Assembly (NCBI GenBank): GCA_023159155.1 | Contig: JAJNNX010000011.1 | Location: 310,001-374,000, forward strand | Length of the DNA stretch: 64,000 nt | From: Ustulina deusta | Lineage: Eukaryota; Ascomycota; Sordariomycetes; Xylariales; Xylariaceae | Direction: 5' to 3' | Shown: one piece after another, positions 12,049 to 24,709 of the stretch | Layout of the letters: every line of letters starts with the position of its first letter | Numbering within the stretch: the first letter of the stretch is position 1 | Program-made: the position numbers and the translations under genes | The notes under the pieces: generated by a model | The model's input: only the letters and a program-made list of their open reading frames with translations | The model's database searches: none | Told to the model about the DNA's origin: nothing

Positions 12049-12837
12049 TTAATGATTTGGGTACCGCCGAAGTGGGAGCTGGTGTTGCAAGAGACTTTTG
12101 AGATTTGATACTTGCTCCCATTCCTCATCAGTCCAACCCAGACGGCCTCGAGCGCTCACATCCTTTGCCCACTCATTCGACACCTTGTCCCGGATAGCCT
12201 TAAGAATATCATCACTCTTGGACATTAGGTCGTGTCGTTCATTCTCAAATCTCCTAGTGCTCTGAGCCCCATATAGACGTAAATCGTACGAATACATCTT
12301 TCGGACAAGATCTGTTATTGCCTCAATATCCTCGACGTCGACGATATCGTCAGCTGTCTTCTCCACTAGCTCGACTTCGGTGGATATAGGCTCGTAGTAA
12401 AAGTTGAAGATTTGGTTTCTGAAGTCGCTGGCTTCGCAGAGCCTGTTATCTTGAAAAGTCGTCAGATCTGTGGCTCCGGTGGAACGGCTTATAGGACTAT
12501 TCGCTCGCGGTGAAGGGTCTTGATTGTTTGAATTGCGGCGATAGAGGATTGTCTTGCGGTTGAACCAGAGCCATAGGATAGCGAGTGCGCCCGCTACTCC
12601 TGTCACAACGCCAAAGACAGTGTTTGCGGTGTGACCTTCGTCGAACTGGCCTCGGCCGGCATGTTCAATTACATACGTGTCGTTGGGGAATCGAGTTGAG
12701 CTATTCAAAGCGCCAGGAAAAGCGCGAAGACCCAATGGAAGATAGCCAAGGCCGAATTCGGCTGTACTCAAATTCATGAGTTCGACCCATGTTATCGGAT
12801 TCGATGTATAGTAATTGTAGCCCGCCCAAGATTCCAT
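12049..12837 (-). CDS. Hypothetical single-span membrane protein
   Basis: This single-exon frame encodes 262 residues. An N-terminal region of about 70 residues with possible N-glycosylation sites (NLST, NSST, NDTY) precedes one strong membrane span (about residues 74-93, T-V-F-G-V-V-T-G-V-A-G-A-L-A-I-L-W-L-W-F). A short basic stop-transfer sequence follows, then a mostly helical, acidic cytoplasmic tail. There is no classical signal peptide, so it may be a signal-anchor protein with the N-terminus outside. No family is recognised. It lies 0.6 kb upstream of, and divergent from, the large helical protein gene to its right. The upstream flank shows no obvious additional exon. Confidence 0.65.
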   Translation of the reverse strand: MESWAGYNYYTSNPITWVELMNLSTAEFGLGYLPLGLRAFPGALNSSTRFPNDTYVIEHAGRGQFDEGHTANTVFGVVTGVAGALAILWLWFNRKTILYRRNSNNQDPSPRANSPISRSTGATDLTTFQDNRLCEASDFRNQIFNFYYEPISTEVELVEKTADDIVDVEDIEAITDLVRKMYSYDLRLYGAQSTRRFENERHDLMSKSDDILKAIRDKVSNEWAKDVSARGRLGWTDEEWEQVSNLKSLLQHQLPLRRYPNH

Positions 12838-13446
12838 GATGTTGTGATTTCAATGATCTAAAGACTGAGACGGAAGGACAGGGACCACATTTGGTAGACT
12901 ATAGAACCGTTGGTAAGTAAAAGTCAGATATTCTCAGTTACACAGTGTCCTGCAAATGTTCCAGACGCCAAAGGCACCTGTGGGAGATAGAGTACAAGTG
13001 CAACCAGGGTCCAAAGTCTGCCTAGACTGGGCTTCTCTACTCCTTGATCCGCCACCGAAGACGACAAGGCAACTCAGCCGCAAAGAGCGCCACGCGAACC
13101 ATTCTATCTATTTTCGGGTTCCTGAGCCTTCCATAATGAAGGATTAGGATTCTGCATGCATGGGTAAGCTGCAATGTGATGGTCGAGAACCAACCACCCC
13201 GCGCCAGCACAGATAATACTGTGCGCCGAAGGATTTCTGCACATTTGCAGTGACTTCTAGGTACATCGGATTCAAGCCTCCAGACTATCTCCCAATCGGT
13301 ATCACGTTCTCAGGTTCAGCTAGAAGCAATAGCGTCCATCTCGATTTTTGTTGAAGGCCGGTCGACGCTCGTCATTGCTCGCCCAATGGTACATTCACAC
13401 TGTTGCTACCTATTCTTTGCCCCATCCAGTATGTCAAGCCCCTGCG
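12838..13446. other. Divergent intergenic region
   Basis: About 600 bp between two divergently transcribed genes, presumably containing both promoters. I see no conserved site or RNA gene. The open frame continues 33 codons upstream of the chosen start at 13447, so part of this interval could be coding if the upstream ATG at 13348 is used. Confidence 0.45.
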
Positions 13447-15908
13447 ATGTCGACTCTAAGGCGCTGCGTACCACTCAGGAAACAGCTTGAGGCGACTAAT
13501 GCAATACAACAACTCCAAGAAGGACGTCCGGATCGATTTCCCTTGCAGGAAGTTCAAGCCGTGATAAGTGACCTTCTAAGGACACGGGGGATTAAACAAG
13601 ACGACTGGCAGAAGATTGACAAGTTTCTCAGCGATAGACTCGACCAGTTTAAAAATGAATTGTACGCCCACGAAGTAGCGATTGTGGCATGCTGCCATGT
13701 GATGAGCAATGAACGTGTCCGTGGGCAGCTCATATCAACCCGACCTCTCGACGAGCTATCTCAACACATTCAATGGAAACTCAAATCATGGATCCAGTGC
13801 ATATTCCAGTGCCAGAGAGCGAGAAGTAGCCTTTTCACGAAAGTAGAGAGGGCTGCGATAATTCAGTTGCTCCATGCAGTAGTCCCAGCAGGATCAACGA
13901 GGTTTCAGCCTATCTGGAAACTGCTCTGCGCCATCGGCGACGGGAGAGTACAAGAGTTATTCCCCATAGCTTTTGTAAAGAAAGTTTTGGTGTACTCTGA
14001 CTATTGGAGTCGTCTAAGTAGTGAGCTAGAAGCGCTGCGGAGTTTTAAGCGCTGGTCAGAGGCGGTAAGTGCTGAGTTCATGGAATCTTAAACCGGTGGC
14101 TACAGGACTAACTTTCCGTAGTAAGTATAACATTTCACGCTTTCTGTTTGGGAACAGTCGGGATATCCCCCGTACCAGAATGCTAGACACGATAAATTCT
14201 GACCTCCGTCTACAGGTGGACTCTCGTGAAAGGGATGCGTCGTGCGGCCGACAGCCCTCAGATACAAGAACTGCTCCGTCAAAGACTGAACAACTACTCT
14301 ATGTGGGCATCCTGGAACCCAAATATCGAGCTGATCAACGAATGGGAGTCCCCCGTGCTGTCAAACTGCCGACAGCAATTGGCTATCATATTGGACCTCG
14401 AAGGACCCGACACTACTGGAGGTCAACATGGGACCCTGAGAGGAGCATGCTTATATCATGATGACTCAGTGCAAAACCGAGCTCTGCAAGCCGCTTCATG
14501 GGCCATTAATATTGGCAAAGAGGGTGTCAACTGCCTGGTCGAATTCTGCACAAGCATTGAAGGCCTCTCAGAGCAGAGCGTTGTCCTTCTGGAATCCATT
14601 CTCGAACTCGATACCCCAGAAAAGATTACCGAAGCTGGGATCCTCTTTCGCTTTTCACGAGAGTATATGCAAATACCATCAGTCAGTAGTCGCATCCCTC
14701 TTCTCGTTTCCGTACTGTATGCTGTGCAGGCTTCCCACAAGCTGCAACAGCTGCTTGGCGAGGAACTCATGGGTCGGCTGCATGAAACGCTGAGAGACGC
14801 CCAAATAAAATGCTATGACCAGCTTCAGAAGGGTGATCCGAGCAACCGTGTCGCTTTCGGGATCATTAAATTGGCGCGGGCTCTCATCTCAGCCAACTGG
14901 CTCACACAGTACGGGAGCACCGAGTACAACGAAATGCTGAGTCAGATTCCTTCCGAAGGGGAAGTTTCAAGGAGGCTTGACCGAATTTCACGTACAGAAG
15001 GCAGAGAAAGACAGGATGACGTGGAATTTCTGATCGAAAAGCTTTGCGCTGGTCCCCGGGCAAGCGCTACTGCGCAGAGCAAGTTGGCCGAAGATGTCCA
15101 ACTTGAGGATCCTGTTTGGACGGTTCCAATGGACGTCGACCGCGAAAGGCTTCGCAACATACTGGCAGGGATGGAATATGTCGACAGAGCCACAGCTACA
15201 GCATGCGTTAAACGAGCACAAGACGAAGAAGACAGTTTCATACAATCACTGAATACCATGATTGGGGTTAACACCGACCAAGTCTGCGTGAACCTAGCAC
15301 GCTATCTTGGCCGTTTTGCTACCAAACCTAGCAATCTAGACCAATGCTGGAAGAGTCTTCTTCTCGGCATGATGCGCGCAAAGCCGAACGGCCTCCTTGA
15401 CCGGTTAGGAGAAGATCTGTCACTTCCATCCTGGCAGACCTGGCTGAACTGCTTACAACATATCTTCGGCGAAAGCTATCTTGACCCCGAGGGGCAGCTA
15501 GGCTTTACGAAGGCGAAAATTCGACAATGGCAACTGCGCAAGATATCTTTGGGAAGGAATGACAGCGGTGCCAGCACTGCCACGAGAAGCACCGGCGGCT
15601 TGTCTGTTGATAGTAGTTTGACGTCTCATCGTTCACGCTTCTCTAGAGGTGGCTCGCTTTGTGAACCAGGGACTCCACTGACAATCCCAATGTTACACGA
15701 ATTAGATGGCCAGAACGCTTGGAGTGCCACACCACGAACGGGAACCTTGGCTGCTGAAACTTCCGTCGGCGGCAGCGGAGACATTCCGTGGTATGAGCGT
15801 GAGATTGAGTTGCTCAACGCGATTAAGCGCCATGTCGACCTCTCGGAACAGGCGTCTGGAAAGAACTGGGCGGGTATTATTGGTGAAGATGAGGATATCT
15901 ACAACTAG
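13447..15908 (+). CDS. Large helical protein of unknown function, one intron
   Basis: Two long frames on the plus strand (13447-about 14060 and 14216-15908) form one gene of about 766 residues. The protein is soluble and mostly helical with leucine-rich amphipathic segments, suggesting a repeat-helix scaffold. A Ser/Thr/Gly-rich tail around residues 640-690 precedes an acidic C-terminus. No family is recognised. The intron ends at the acceptor CTACAG (14215). The best donor, GTAAGT at 14065, puts the second exon out of frame. A weaker GTCAGA donor at 14055 gives a clean fusion (766 codons plus stop). Either the weak donor is used or one base is wrong here. Start: MSTLRR at 13447; an upstream in-frame ATG at 13348 is possible. 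Confidence 0.7.
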
Positions 15909-16281
15909 GACTTTAGAGGTGTCCGTTGCAGTATTGATTGATTACCTATCATGTTTTCCATCGTGCCGCTCATATCATTACGTATTCTATTATGTATTAT
16001 CTGTTCGTTATTGCAGCGTATTTTATATATTGGATGTAACTGTCCCTAGGCCTGGCGGGGAACATCTACCAACCTATTTTTACCCTCTAGAAGACGCTGC
16101 ACAAGAGATCTACCCAAGCTGTCAAATGGTATATGGTATTTATTCATGCTAATATTGCTGAGCGATGGCCGCTCTGCATTCTATGTAAGCTTGCCATATT
16201 CGTATCAGGAAAACACCATGTTATTGGATAAGATGAATGCCCTCGTGAAAGGGGTTCCGGTCCGGCGGCATGTTGTGAGCT
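15909..16281. other. Convergent intergenic region
   Basis: About 370 bp between the 3' ends of two convergent genes. It is AT-richer than its neighbours, as expected for 3' untranslated sequence, and nothing else is seen. Confidence 0.5.
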
Positions 16282-17811
16282 TCAACGCCCTAACTCTGTG
16301 TACTCGCTAACCGAAGGGGCCCATCTTGAAGGCGCAGAGTTCATGCTAGGCATGAAAGATGGCGGTCTTGACGCCGCAGCATGCGTGCCAGACCCCGGAT
16401 TTCCACCCTGTATATGTGGTGCGACCGACCCCATAGGCGAGTTCGAGGCTTTACCCAAGTGGTCTCGTATTAATGGATTGTTAGCCCCCTGGCTTTGGTT
16501 GGATACTGCGGAGGGAATCCGGGGCCGACTCGATCCGTTCCTCCAACCGAAGAAACTTGATCCGCCAGAGGCGCTGCGGGAGCCGTGATTATTCACCTCT
16601 CGCGGGTCTAAGGTACCGTAATCCCGCCTGAGACTTTGAATACACTCCTGAGCAACCTGGTATTTGTGAGCAGAGCTTATCTCAGCACCACACGAGAGAG
16701 GCCCATCTCTGAGGATCGTTTCGAGATCGTTCACGATGTCATCTAGAATCTCCGCAAAAGGCCGTGACTTTCGCCGGCCTTCATCAGTCTCCTGTTGGAG
16801 GCGCTTCAGAACCGCGAGACGAATATCCGACTCTACCAGCCGGACTTCCTTGCCGCCTCTATCGAATCTCGACGACACGGCGTACGCTGTGGTATACATC
16901 AATCCAAGATAGATAAGGGTGATGATTCCATACCCAACATCCTTGATTGGCTGAAGGCTTTGACGAGTAGAGTCGGGCCCCCAAGCTCTGATGGACAGGG
17001 CAAATTCGAAGAGGGAACGAATGAGCAGAAATGAAGTGGCAAGGAGGAGGTAAATGCGATTCTAGAGAAGGTTAGAATTTGGCTCTGGGGTCAGTTTCGA
17101 AATAATCTCACCCGTCGAATTCTCCCGTCTATTCTCCAAGCCTTCCAGAGCAACGACGCGCACGCTGCGGCTAGGGTGATGAGACCAAATACAACGAAGA
17201 AGGCAGTCATCGTGATCTCAAACCCGGTCCGCTTCGTAGCAATGTCCGCTATTGTGTTCAAGCTCAGGAACTGAACCCAAACACCGACCTGCGCTATGAG
17301 TAGAGCGACATAATAGGTGGACACAAGACCAACGATAAAGATGGAAAACCTGGCCGCAAACCACCAGTAACCTTGTTGTCTCTTTGGGAACCGATCTTCA
17401 AGTTCTCTCCATATGACTACGTAGGTCCCCCAGAGGTGATATATGGTCGATGCAACACGGGAGATCTCGAAGATCGGTAGGACGAAGATGTAGCCGTACA
17501 CTACAGATGTTCGGCTGTAATGAAGCCATCGATCCAGAACTATGAAGAGGTACCAGCTACTGAGGTAAGCTTTGTGATGTGGTATATCACCAACATTTAT
17601 GGCGCACTTACAATGCCAATAACGCATTTCCGATGAATATGGGTCTGAACTCGGGCCAAGCTGCTCTCGATTTTCTGTTGATCAAATGGTAGAAAGCTGC
17701 GGTAGCGACCAAGCATCCAACGAACCAAATAGTCACAGAAACACCCTCCAGCGTATGCGCTGCTGCTGGCAGCGGCTGTGCTGGAAGTTTCAGGATTGTT
17801 GTGACAGTCAT
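16282..17811 (-). CDS. Seven-span membrane protein of unknown function, three exons
   Basis: Joining 17612-17811, 17112-17559 and 16282-17061 (minus) gives 475 residues in perfect frame (200, 448 and 780 nt). The introns have GTAAGT and GTGAGA donors and CTCAG/TCTAG acceptors. Seven hydrophobic segments lie in the first 285 residues, including V-T-I-W-F-V-G-C-L-V-A-T, Y-G-Y-I-F-V-L-P-I-F, F-I-V-G-L-V-S-T-Y-Y-V, F-F-V-V-F-G-L-I-T-L-A and Y-L-L-L-A-T-S-F-L-L-I. The spacing resembles fungal seven-transmembrane receptor-like proteins. A cytoplasmic tail of about 190 residues follows, charged and helical first, then Ser/Gly/Pro/Asn-rich and probably disordered. This layout (7TM plus long tail) suggests a receptor or transporter-like role, but no ligand or family motif is visible. 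Confidence 0.8.
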
Positions 17812-18346
17812 CAGAACCGAATTTTGTGATGTGAAGTGTCAGGGTGAAAGGGAACACAAAGTGTTTGTGTCTGTTTGCCATAGTGATTACGAGGAAAGCG
17901 TTCTAAACTCTTGAGGTTTGGTGAGGGAATCTCGCTTAGAACCTGGCATTGATACAAAGTCACTCAATGTCACTTCGGTGTGTACGAGCAGGTACATGAT
18001 GTCCTTGGTGCGCCATGTTGATGCCCAAGGCGCATTATTGGTCTAGCCATCAGCCCAAGGCGCAGCCTATTACATTGACCATGCATCCTTCCCAGCTCGC
18101 CTCATTTAACCAGCATCAACGATACGAGGTTATGCAATGTGATTAGTTTAGACCGGTTCAGTTGCCCAAGAGCTGAAGCAGCCTCACACCACACCTGATC
18201 GCCTTGGGAGCGCCAAGTGGTCTAGAATCACTACCAAACTCCTGGTGTATTTATAACGATGTGAGCAATTGGGAGAATGTGCAAAATCGCACGGAGTACA
18301 TCAAAGCCAAGTACCAAAGAAAAGCGCCTACACGCTGCTACCAATT
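17812..18346. other. Intergenic region
   Basis: Promoter of the 7TM gene and 3' flank of the coiled-coil gene, both on the minus strand. The phrase GCCCAAGGCGCA occurs twice at about 18020-18060, a short direct repeat of unknown meaning. Nothing else is recognised. Confidence 0.4.
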
Positions 18347-20943
18347 TCAAACCCCGCCTTGCGCCTTGAGAGAAACAATGTGGCCTATGACCAGCACTTT
18401 CTCTGTAGCGAGATCCTGTCTCCCATCCCCGATGCGTTTGAGAGACGGCTGAACCATGATGTCTACCTGCAACTCGTCCTCGTTGTAGCGATTGTCGTCC
18501 TGAAAGACTGCTCCAGACTGAACCCAATCTTGGTGGTAGCATGTTTCGAGCACAATCACCCTCTGCTGAGCTCCCATCTGCAATGACAATATCCCGGCTT
18601 CGTTACAGAGCCTCAGTATGATTTCAGAGACACGTGAGTCGAGCGCTCCTTGGCATACTTTCTGTAAAGTCTCCTCCAAGTCGTCCATGACTATCTTGAC
18701 ATTCTCGCGGAAGAATGCAGAGAAGCCAGTGACCGTGCGATCCTTCACAGTTGACGTGACTTTGCGCAGAATTGCTTCGAATAGAGAAGCTCTCCAGCCG
18801 TTAGTTATCTTATCATTTGGGAAATTGACTCTAGGGCCAGAGGGATCTAGTGAATAGAAGTCAGTATTCCGAGAAAGAAGATTGTGAGTAACCAGGGGTG
18901 TCTACCTTGCCCATTCGACTTTGCGAACAGCCCGTAGAGATGCAGTAGTGTCAAGTAACCCTCCCCTTGGCACCCGAATGACCCGAAACCAGGCTGTCTT
19001 TGGAAAAAGCCCCTCATGAGAACGTCCCAACAAACTTTGCGAAGGAACTTGTGCCACACCCGGCTTCCACGAGACGAATTCCGTCCCAAGAAGTCATTGG
19101 GATCGAACGCAGTATCGACAACATACGTTTGCGGCCTGGGCACCGCCTCGAACAAGCTATCAAACATCAAAAACAGACCCTTGAACTTTTGCTCAAGCTC
19201 ACTATCGGAAATGACACCGTGGATTTGCTTATTATAGCTTGCCATCCGTATGTCCTGAGCCGCAATGGTCCGCCTCTTCTCATCAATAGTGGCTTGCATC
19301 TTCTGAGTCTTAATGCTCATCTCTTGGAGTTTGGAGGTAATAGCATCGGTTTCCCGCCTGTGCTCTCCATTTAGGAGAAACACCTCTGCTGCGTGCTTTT
19401 TGTTCGCCATATCGAGATCATTCTGGGCCTTCGCCGCTATGGAGTCTTTCTCTTGCTTTAGGCGAATGATACCGTGCCTGTGCTCCTCCTTCAGGCGAGT
19501 CACCTCTGCTGTGTGTTTATTGTTCGCCATTTCGAGATCTCTTTGAGCTGCATGGTTTTCTTTCTCCAGGGCAGTAACCCTCTGGCCGTATTCCATCCTT
19601 TCACGCTCCAAACCGTCACGCATTCGTTGGCCCTCTTTTTCGTTCTGCTTCAACATCTGGGCGAGGGAACCTATTTTGATTCGAGCCTCGCTCATTTGCT
19701 TATCAATAACGTCGTGTCTCTGTTTATAGAAACGTAGAGTTCGATTCTCTTCGGCAAGTTTTGCGTTTTGTTTCGTCAATAATTTTAGACTGTCTGTCGC
19801 TGGGTCGATGTTATAGCTCGAGGTAGAAGTGGCCCAGCCCTGCACCTGCGTTGCGATACTCTCTTCGCCTCTAGCTGCTGATGTCTGTCGACCGGGCAAT
19901 AGCAGCCTCCTGGAGCCCGCGCTTGTTCGTAGATGTGTCATATCTATTGGTTTACGGATAGTTCCCACCTCGGTGGCTATTCTGTATTCTTTCGTCTTCA
20001 AAACGACAACTTGTTCGTCGCATTTATTCGGATCGAAATCCTCATGGGGGCCAAGATTTGCGTCGCTATTCAAGCTGTCGTCAGGCTGTAGAGCGGAATT
20101 CACAGAAATTTGCTCTGGGTGTTCGTAGTCTCCGAAGCCGACAATGCTAGGGTCTGCCAACGACTGCATTTGGTTGTAAGTTAGTCTATCGTCATTCGGT
20201 GCCTCGAGTTCGCCGGGAGGCATTCTCAAATTCGAACCCGCCTTAGCAGGAACCTGCACGACAGGCTGATCTTCCAGGATCGGTTGCGATATCTCATCTG
20301 CTGGTAACTCTGCTACAGACTTTTGGGGCGTTTTAGCACGCCATGGGAGGAAATTTCGGAAAGCAGAAGCTTTGTCTGGGAAACGATTGATTGGCCCAAT
20401 GGGTGGCACAGCTGGAATGCCGTCACTCTGCGCGCGGACAGTCGATACATGCGAACCTGAAGCGGTGGGAGATATGCGACCAGAGGCAAGGGGTGCGACT
20501 TCGTGGCCCTGAGGAGATCCAAAGCCTAAAACGCTATGCGCCTTGGCTTGGGCATTCGCGATGCCTATCGCCGACCCGCCGGGATGCGGAGATTTCTGAG
20601 GCACCTCGGAACTCTCATCGCCCTTCCCTTTATTTTGCGTTGAAGTCGAGTTTGGAGCAACATTGAAAATTTGAGCTTGCGTGGGTAAACCGTGTGAATC
20701 ACTGGCGCTCTCGCGATGACTAGCTGAAGCTGCTTTTAAGTAGGTCTCTGGTGAAGAACCCACGGCAGCCGGTTCTCCTGAGCCAAAATGTCCTGGGCGA
20801 TCCTTTCGGATCTTCTTCTTCTTCTGTTTAAAAACATCAAGCGATGGCATCCTCATAAATTCGTCAGGCGCGCTGCGGGATCCTAACAAGTGTTTTATTT
20901 TTTCCTCATGTATAAGAAATCCATGTGCGGTAGAGCCCATCAA
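18347..20943 (-). CDS. Coiled-coil protein of unknown function, two exons
   Basis: Joining 18906-20943 and 18347-18846 (minus) gives 845 residues in frame. The 59-nt intron has donor GTAGAC and acceptor CACTAG. The first 370 residues are Ser/Pro-rich and probably disordered, with a Lys-rich patch (KQKKKKIRKDR) near residue 40. Residues of about 385-575 form a long coiled coil. Inside it a 40-residue unit is repeated (DLEMANNKH... then DLDMANKKH...). The C-terminal 270 residues look globular, beginning near ELEQKFKGLF and containing conserved-looking aromatic segments (V-W-H-K-F-L-R-K). No family name can be given. It is transcribed divergently from the Hsp70-like gene across a 311-bp gap, so the two may be co-regulated. 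Confidence 0.75.
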
Positions 20944-21254
20944 GCGGCAGCAAGCCCGTCAAAAAGGTATGACAGGAGAAAAATAACCCGAAGCACGCCT
21001 GAGAATCGTATTATCAGGATCTGCGGTGGCTGCCAGGGGTCTTGATACAGGTACTTACAAGAGTGGTACCGCAGGAGTTTTTTATAGCCTCTTTGATCAG
21101 CCCACCCCATGGAGCACTCATATGCACACACCCACCTCCCCAAGGCAATGATCCGAGAACAGCTTTAGACTGAACTCCGAAACCTTTACATTCAATCTTC
21201 ACCAGGCTCCCACCAGGGCTACACGATTAGCGCATCTTCAGAGGTCACGCTCCA
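20944..21254. promoter_or_regulatory. Shared promoter region between divergent genes
   Basis: Only 311 bp separate the start codons of the coiled-coil gene (minus) and the Hsp70-like gene (plus), so both promoters must lie here or overlap. I see no clear heat-shock element array or TATA box. The bidirectional arrangement itself is the evidence. Confidence 0.5.
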
Positions 21255-23762
21255 ATGGCTCAACTACCAAGATTCGTCATCAGCATTGACTACGGGACAA
21301 CTTATACAGGTAAGTTAAATATCCCGGGAGAGGGGCTTTGTACATTTTGCTTTCTCTATCTAACTACTCAAGGTGTCGCCTGGATCCTGACAACGGGCAA
21401 CACACCAAGGTTAGAAGACATCAATGTGGTGACAAACTGGCCTACGGGAGAGCTACGACCTAAGGTCCCTTCTTTATTTACCTACACTGAGAATCCAGGA
21501 GAGCAATGGGGATACGGGATCGGAGATAATGCTCACGTTATCAGCTGGAACAAGATGAAGCTAGAGAAACCATCACGGCTAGAAGCCATCAAAACCCTAC
21601 TGAAAACGCTCGAACCAGCCGAGCAGCTTGCGTTTGATCCGCTGAGTGCCTCCCGAAATCAAGTCCAGCCCCATTTGGCCAAGACACCAGAAGACATCCT
21701 CGGAGACTACCTGGTAAGGGTTGCGACAGTTGTGCGTCAGGATATCAGGAACAAAAGGGATGAAGCAGTGCTCAAGAAGTTCCCGATTGATCTAGTGATT
21801 ACTCATCCTGCTGTAAGTCATGAATATTTGCCACTTTGATATATCCTTCGCTAATGGCCAAAGATCTGGGATGCGCGAGCTAGAAACGCGACTTTTCGGG
21901 CTGCGAGTAAAGCCTTCATGAAGGAATTCGAGATCCCCAATTTGCCTCCAAGCTCTCCAAGCTATGTTATGCTAGCCACGGAGTCAGAAGCCTGTGCACA
22001 ATACATCATGAACCACAAGTATATCGATAATCTGAGAAAGGTATGATATTACTCTCATTGGCGGAATCGACATTGAATACTTACGTCTTTCATCTAGGAC
22101 GACTGTTTCATAGTGCTGGATGCTGGAGGCGGTACGGTCGTAAGCACTCCTATAACCCCCTATTCCCCCCTTCTCTGATTGATGGTAGGACCTCGTATCG
22201 TACAAAGTAGATGCGGTAAGCCCTAACTTTGCAACAACCCGGGTCACCGATGTATCAAGTGAGTAGACGACAATGGCTCGTTCACAACGTCTCAACATTG
22301 TGTATTCACTGAACGATATAGGCGGTAGGCACGGAGCAACCAATATCGATAACAACTTTCTCAAAATATTCCTCCCAGAGAAGCTTGGCGACCAAGAATA
22401 CGAGAAGTTTCTGAAACTTGGAGGCGGCCATGGGGAGCACCGCAGCGGCGCACACACGGTGCTTCGTCCAGGGTAAGTTACTCCCAACGAAAACGGAATT
22501 CCCATGCGTCGATAACTGATTTAGTGCAGCGAAAAGAGAATGCTTGATAAGTTTTTAACTATCAAAGAAGACTTCAAGGGCAAGCCAGGACCTGGACAGA
22601 GCCCGATCATCGGTTACATTGATTTACCCGAGGATATTGGATTGGTCGACAACCGGTCTAACGGCATTCTAGACGGAAGGCTTTCGATTACCGGGTGGGT
22701 TCATATCCAGACAGAGCAAGTATTGTAGCTAATGAGTATAGTGACGACATGGAAGAGATGTTTCGGTCGTCCGTGGATGGAACTCTGGAATTGATTCGCC
22801 AGCAACGAACACTCATCGGCGAGCATGGTTTGGATCTCAAGGTAAGTTATAAAGCCTTGGCGTCGCACCTAGAGAAGACGATTGATAGAAGTTTGGATAG
22901 TGGATATTCCTTTCTGGTGGATTCTCGCGAAGTCGATACCTTGCCCGGAAAGTTGGCGACCTAGCCAAAAGATATGGATTGCGAGTCATGCAAGGAGATG
23001 ACAGGTCGGTCACCATCCCAAACCATTCAATTTCTTTCCCACTGACATCTGCCATAGTTGGACTGCAGTGGTGAAAGGGGCCACCCTCATGGGCCTTGGG
23101 GTATCTTGCGAGCAACCACCTCACAATTCTGGTGCGCCGTACCATATCGGCGTTGTTCTGGCAGAACAATTCGCCAGCTATTTCCACCAAGAACACCAGC
23201 GCTACGCCGATACATTTGACAACGTTTTCCGGGCGAAGGACCACATCAAGTGGGTGGTAGCTAAAGGCGATTTAGTCACCCCTCACGAGCAGATCACGAA
23301 GACAGTGAAGATTGTTCAAAAGATCAACCCCAAAGGTAAGAAGGCAGGTCGGGTGAGGGTAATCCTCTCTAGCCACGATAGAACCAGCGAACATCTGAGC
23401 CAACTTAATCCGCTCGCAGAAAATCACGACAGTAAGGTCTAGGTCTCTCTTTTCTCTGTGAAGATACAGCACGGCTAATTTTCTCGGTAGTTACTCGAGA
23501 GACGGTCAACCTTGACTACGATTTGGGGAACATTCCGGATACAGTTCGCAGGAACTGCTACAAGCGCATCATAGATCCTCAGACAGGGAAGACTTACGAT
23601 AGGGTTGAAATGCAGCTCCTAGTCGCAGTTTCTGTGGCTGGGGATATTTCCCTCGACCTGAGGGCCGGCGCCACCGAAGACTATTGGGGAAATACTGCTA
23701 GGGAAGGGTACCGGCTAGCACACCATACTCGGGCGGGTTTCCTAGTTTATGCGCCGTCTTAG
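21255..23762 (+). CDS. Fungal Hsp70-like ATPase, 11 exons
   Basis: Exons: 21255-21309, 21373-21812, 21864-22040, 22098-22139, 22189-22258, 22322-22472, 22530-22694, 22742-22841, 22901-23004, 23058-23431, 23491-23762. They sum to 1950 nt (649 residues) with every junction in phase and GT-AG throughout. The actin/Hsp70 nucleotide-binding fold is shown by D-Y-G-T-T-Y-T-G (residues 12-19, phosphate 1), L-D-A-G-G-G-T (231-237, phosphate 2) and S-G-G-F-S-R-S (405-411, adenosine site). The C-terminal part is shorter and unlike the substrate-binding domain of classical Hsp70. This fits the expanded family of Hsp70-like proteins of filamentous fungi rather than a housekeeping chaperone. It probably binds ATP in the cytosol; its client is unknown. 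The 47-nt intron at 22695-22741 is the shortest and has a CTAAT branch site. Confidence 0.9.
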
Positions 23763-24709
23763 CCGGCATCATCGTTGGCGATATAGGCGGAAAGAATGTT
23801 GTCAGAAAGGGTACGCGATAGTTATATGGCAGTCATGGCGAGGTGGGAGATAGGGACTTAAAAAGCCACCTGCTCTTGAAGGTTGCCCACCAGCCACACC
23901 TTGGCCACTTTGGGTATATGTCAACATTTTACCACCCTATGCTTACCGGTTCCCTCTCTTAAATTTATTCAGGAACCTTTTTTTCTTTTGACTATTATAC
24001 TTGGTTATATGTATTAACTCGGTATTCCTTTTTGAAATAGACAATAAAATTGAAGCATATAATAGTATCTCACCGCTATGTATGTACCTATAGACTTGTA
24101 AGTGACAACGATTAAAAAATATGTAGCATGGCTTTAGGGATTTACCTGTATGTGAATACGGCAGGTTTTCGCTAGTGATACTAGTGGCCGGAGAAACGAC
24201 ACCCGATTTCTCCTGGAAGATGAGTTAGGCAAGCAGCTAGCAGTGGTTCGACAAAACCAATGGCAATGTGAGAGAACGCAATGACAGGAAAGACATGGGT
24301 AGGATGTCAACGGTACTTTTTGGCCTAATTTCTCACCCAAGGAGGTACGTAGGTAAGAAAAGAGGAGTCAAGGATTATTAAAACCGAGGGGAAATCAAAT
24401 TAGAAAAATAAATAGCCCTGTGGTGGAGGTAGATACCTGCTTATGTAAGTTGTAGCATAGAAATGTCTTAGTTTTGTACAAGGTTTTATGTCACTTCAAT
24501 AATACCGACCAAACAGCTAACGGTACAAGTAGTGAGTTATAAACAAGTAATAGCTACATATTATATGTTTTATTAAGCTGCGCCGGCTTTGGGTTATACT
24601 ATAATATTTTCAAACCTTTAGTCCTCGGTAATAATATCAAAATTGTGTTACACGGCTATAGCCCCTATTCCCCCCTCTCGTTGACGTCGGCCGACATAGG
24701 CACATATCA
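23763..24709. other. Convergent intergenic region
   Basis: About 950 bp between the 3' ends of the Hsp70-like gene and the mucin-like gene. It is AT-richer than the coding neighbours and no gene or repeat is recognised. Confidence 0.45.

Noticed and set aside
20313..21202. Small minus-strand frames upstream of the coiled-coil start
   Set aside because: Out of frame with the gene and without splice sites that would join them as an upstream exon.
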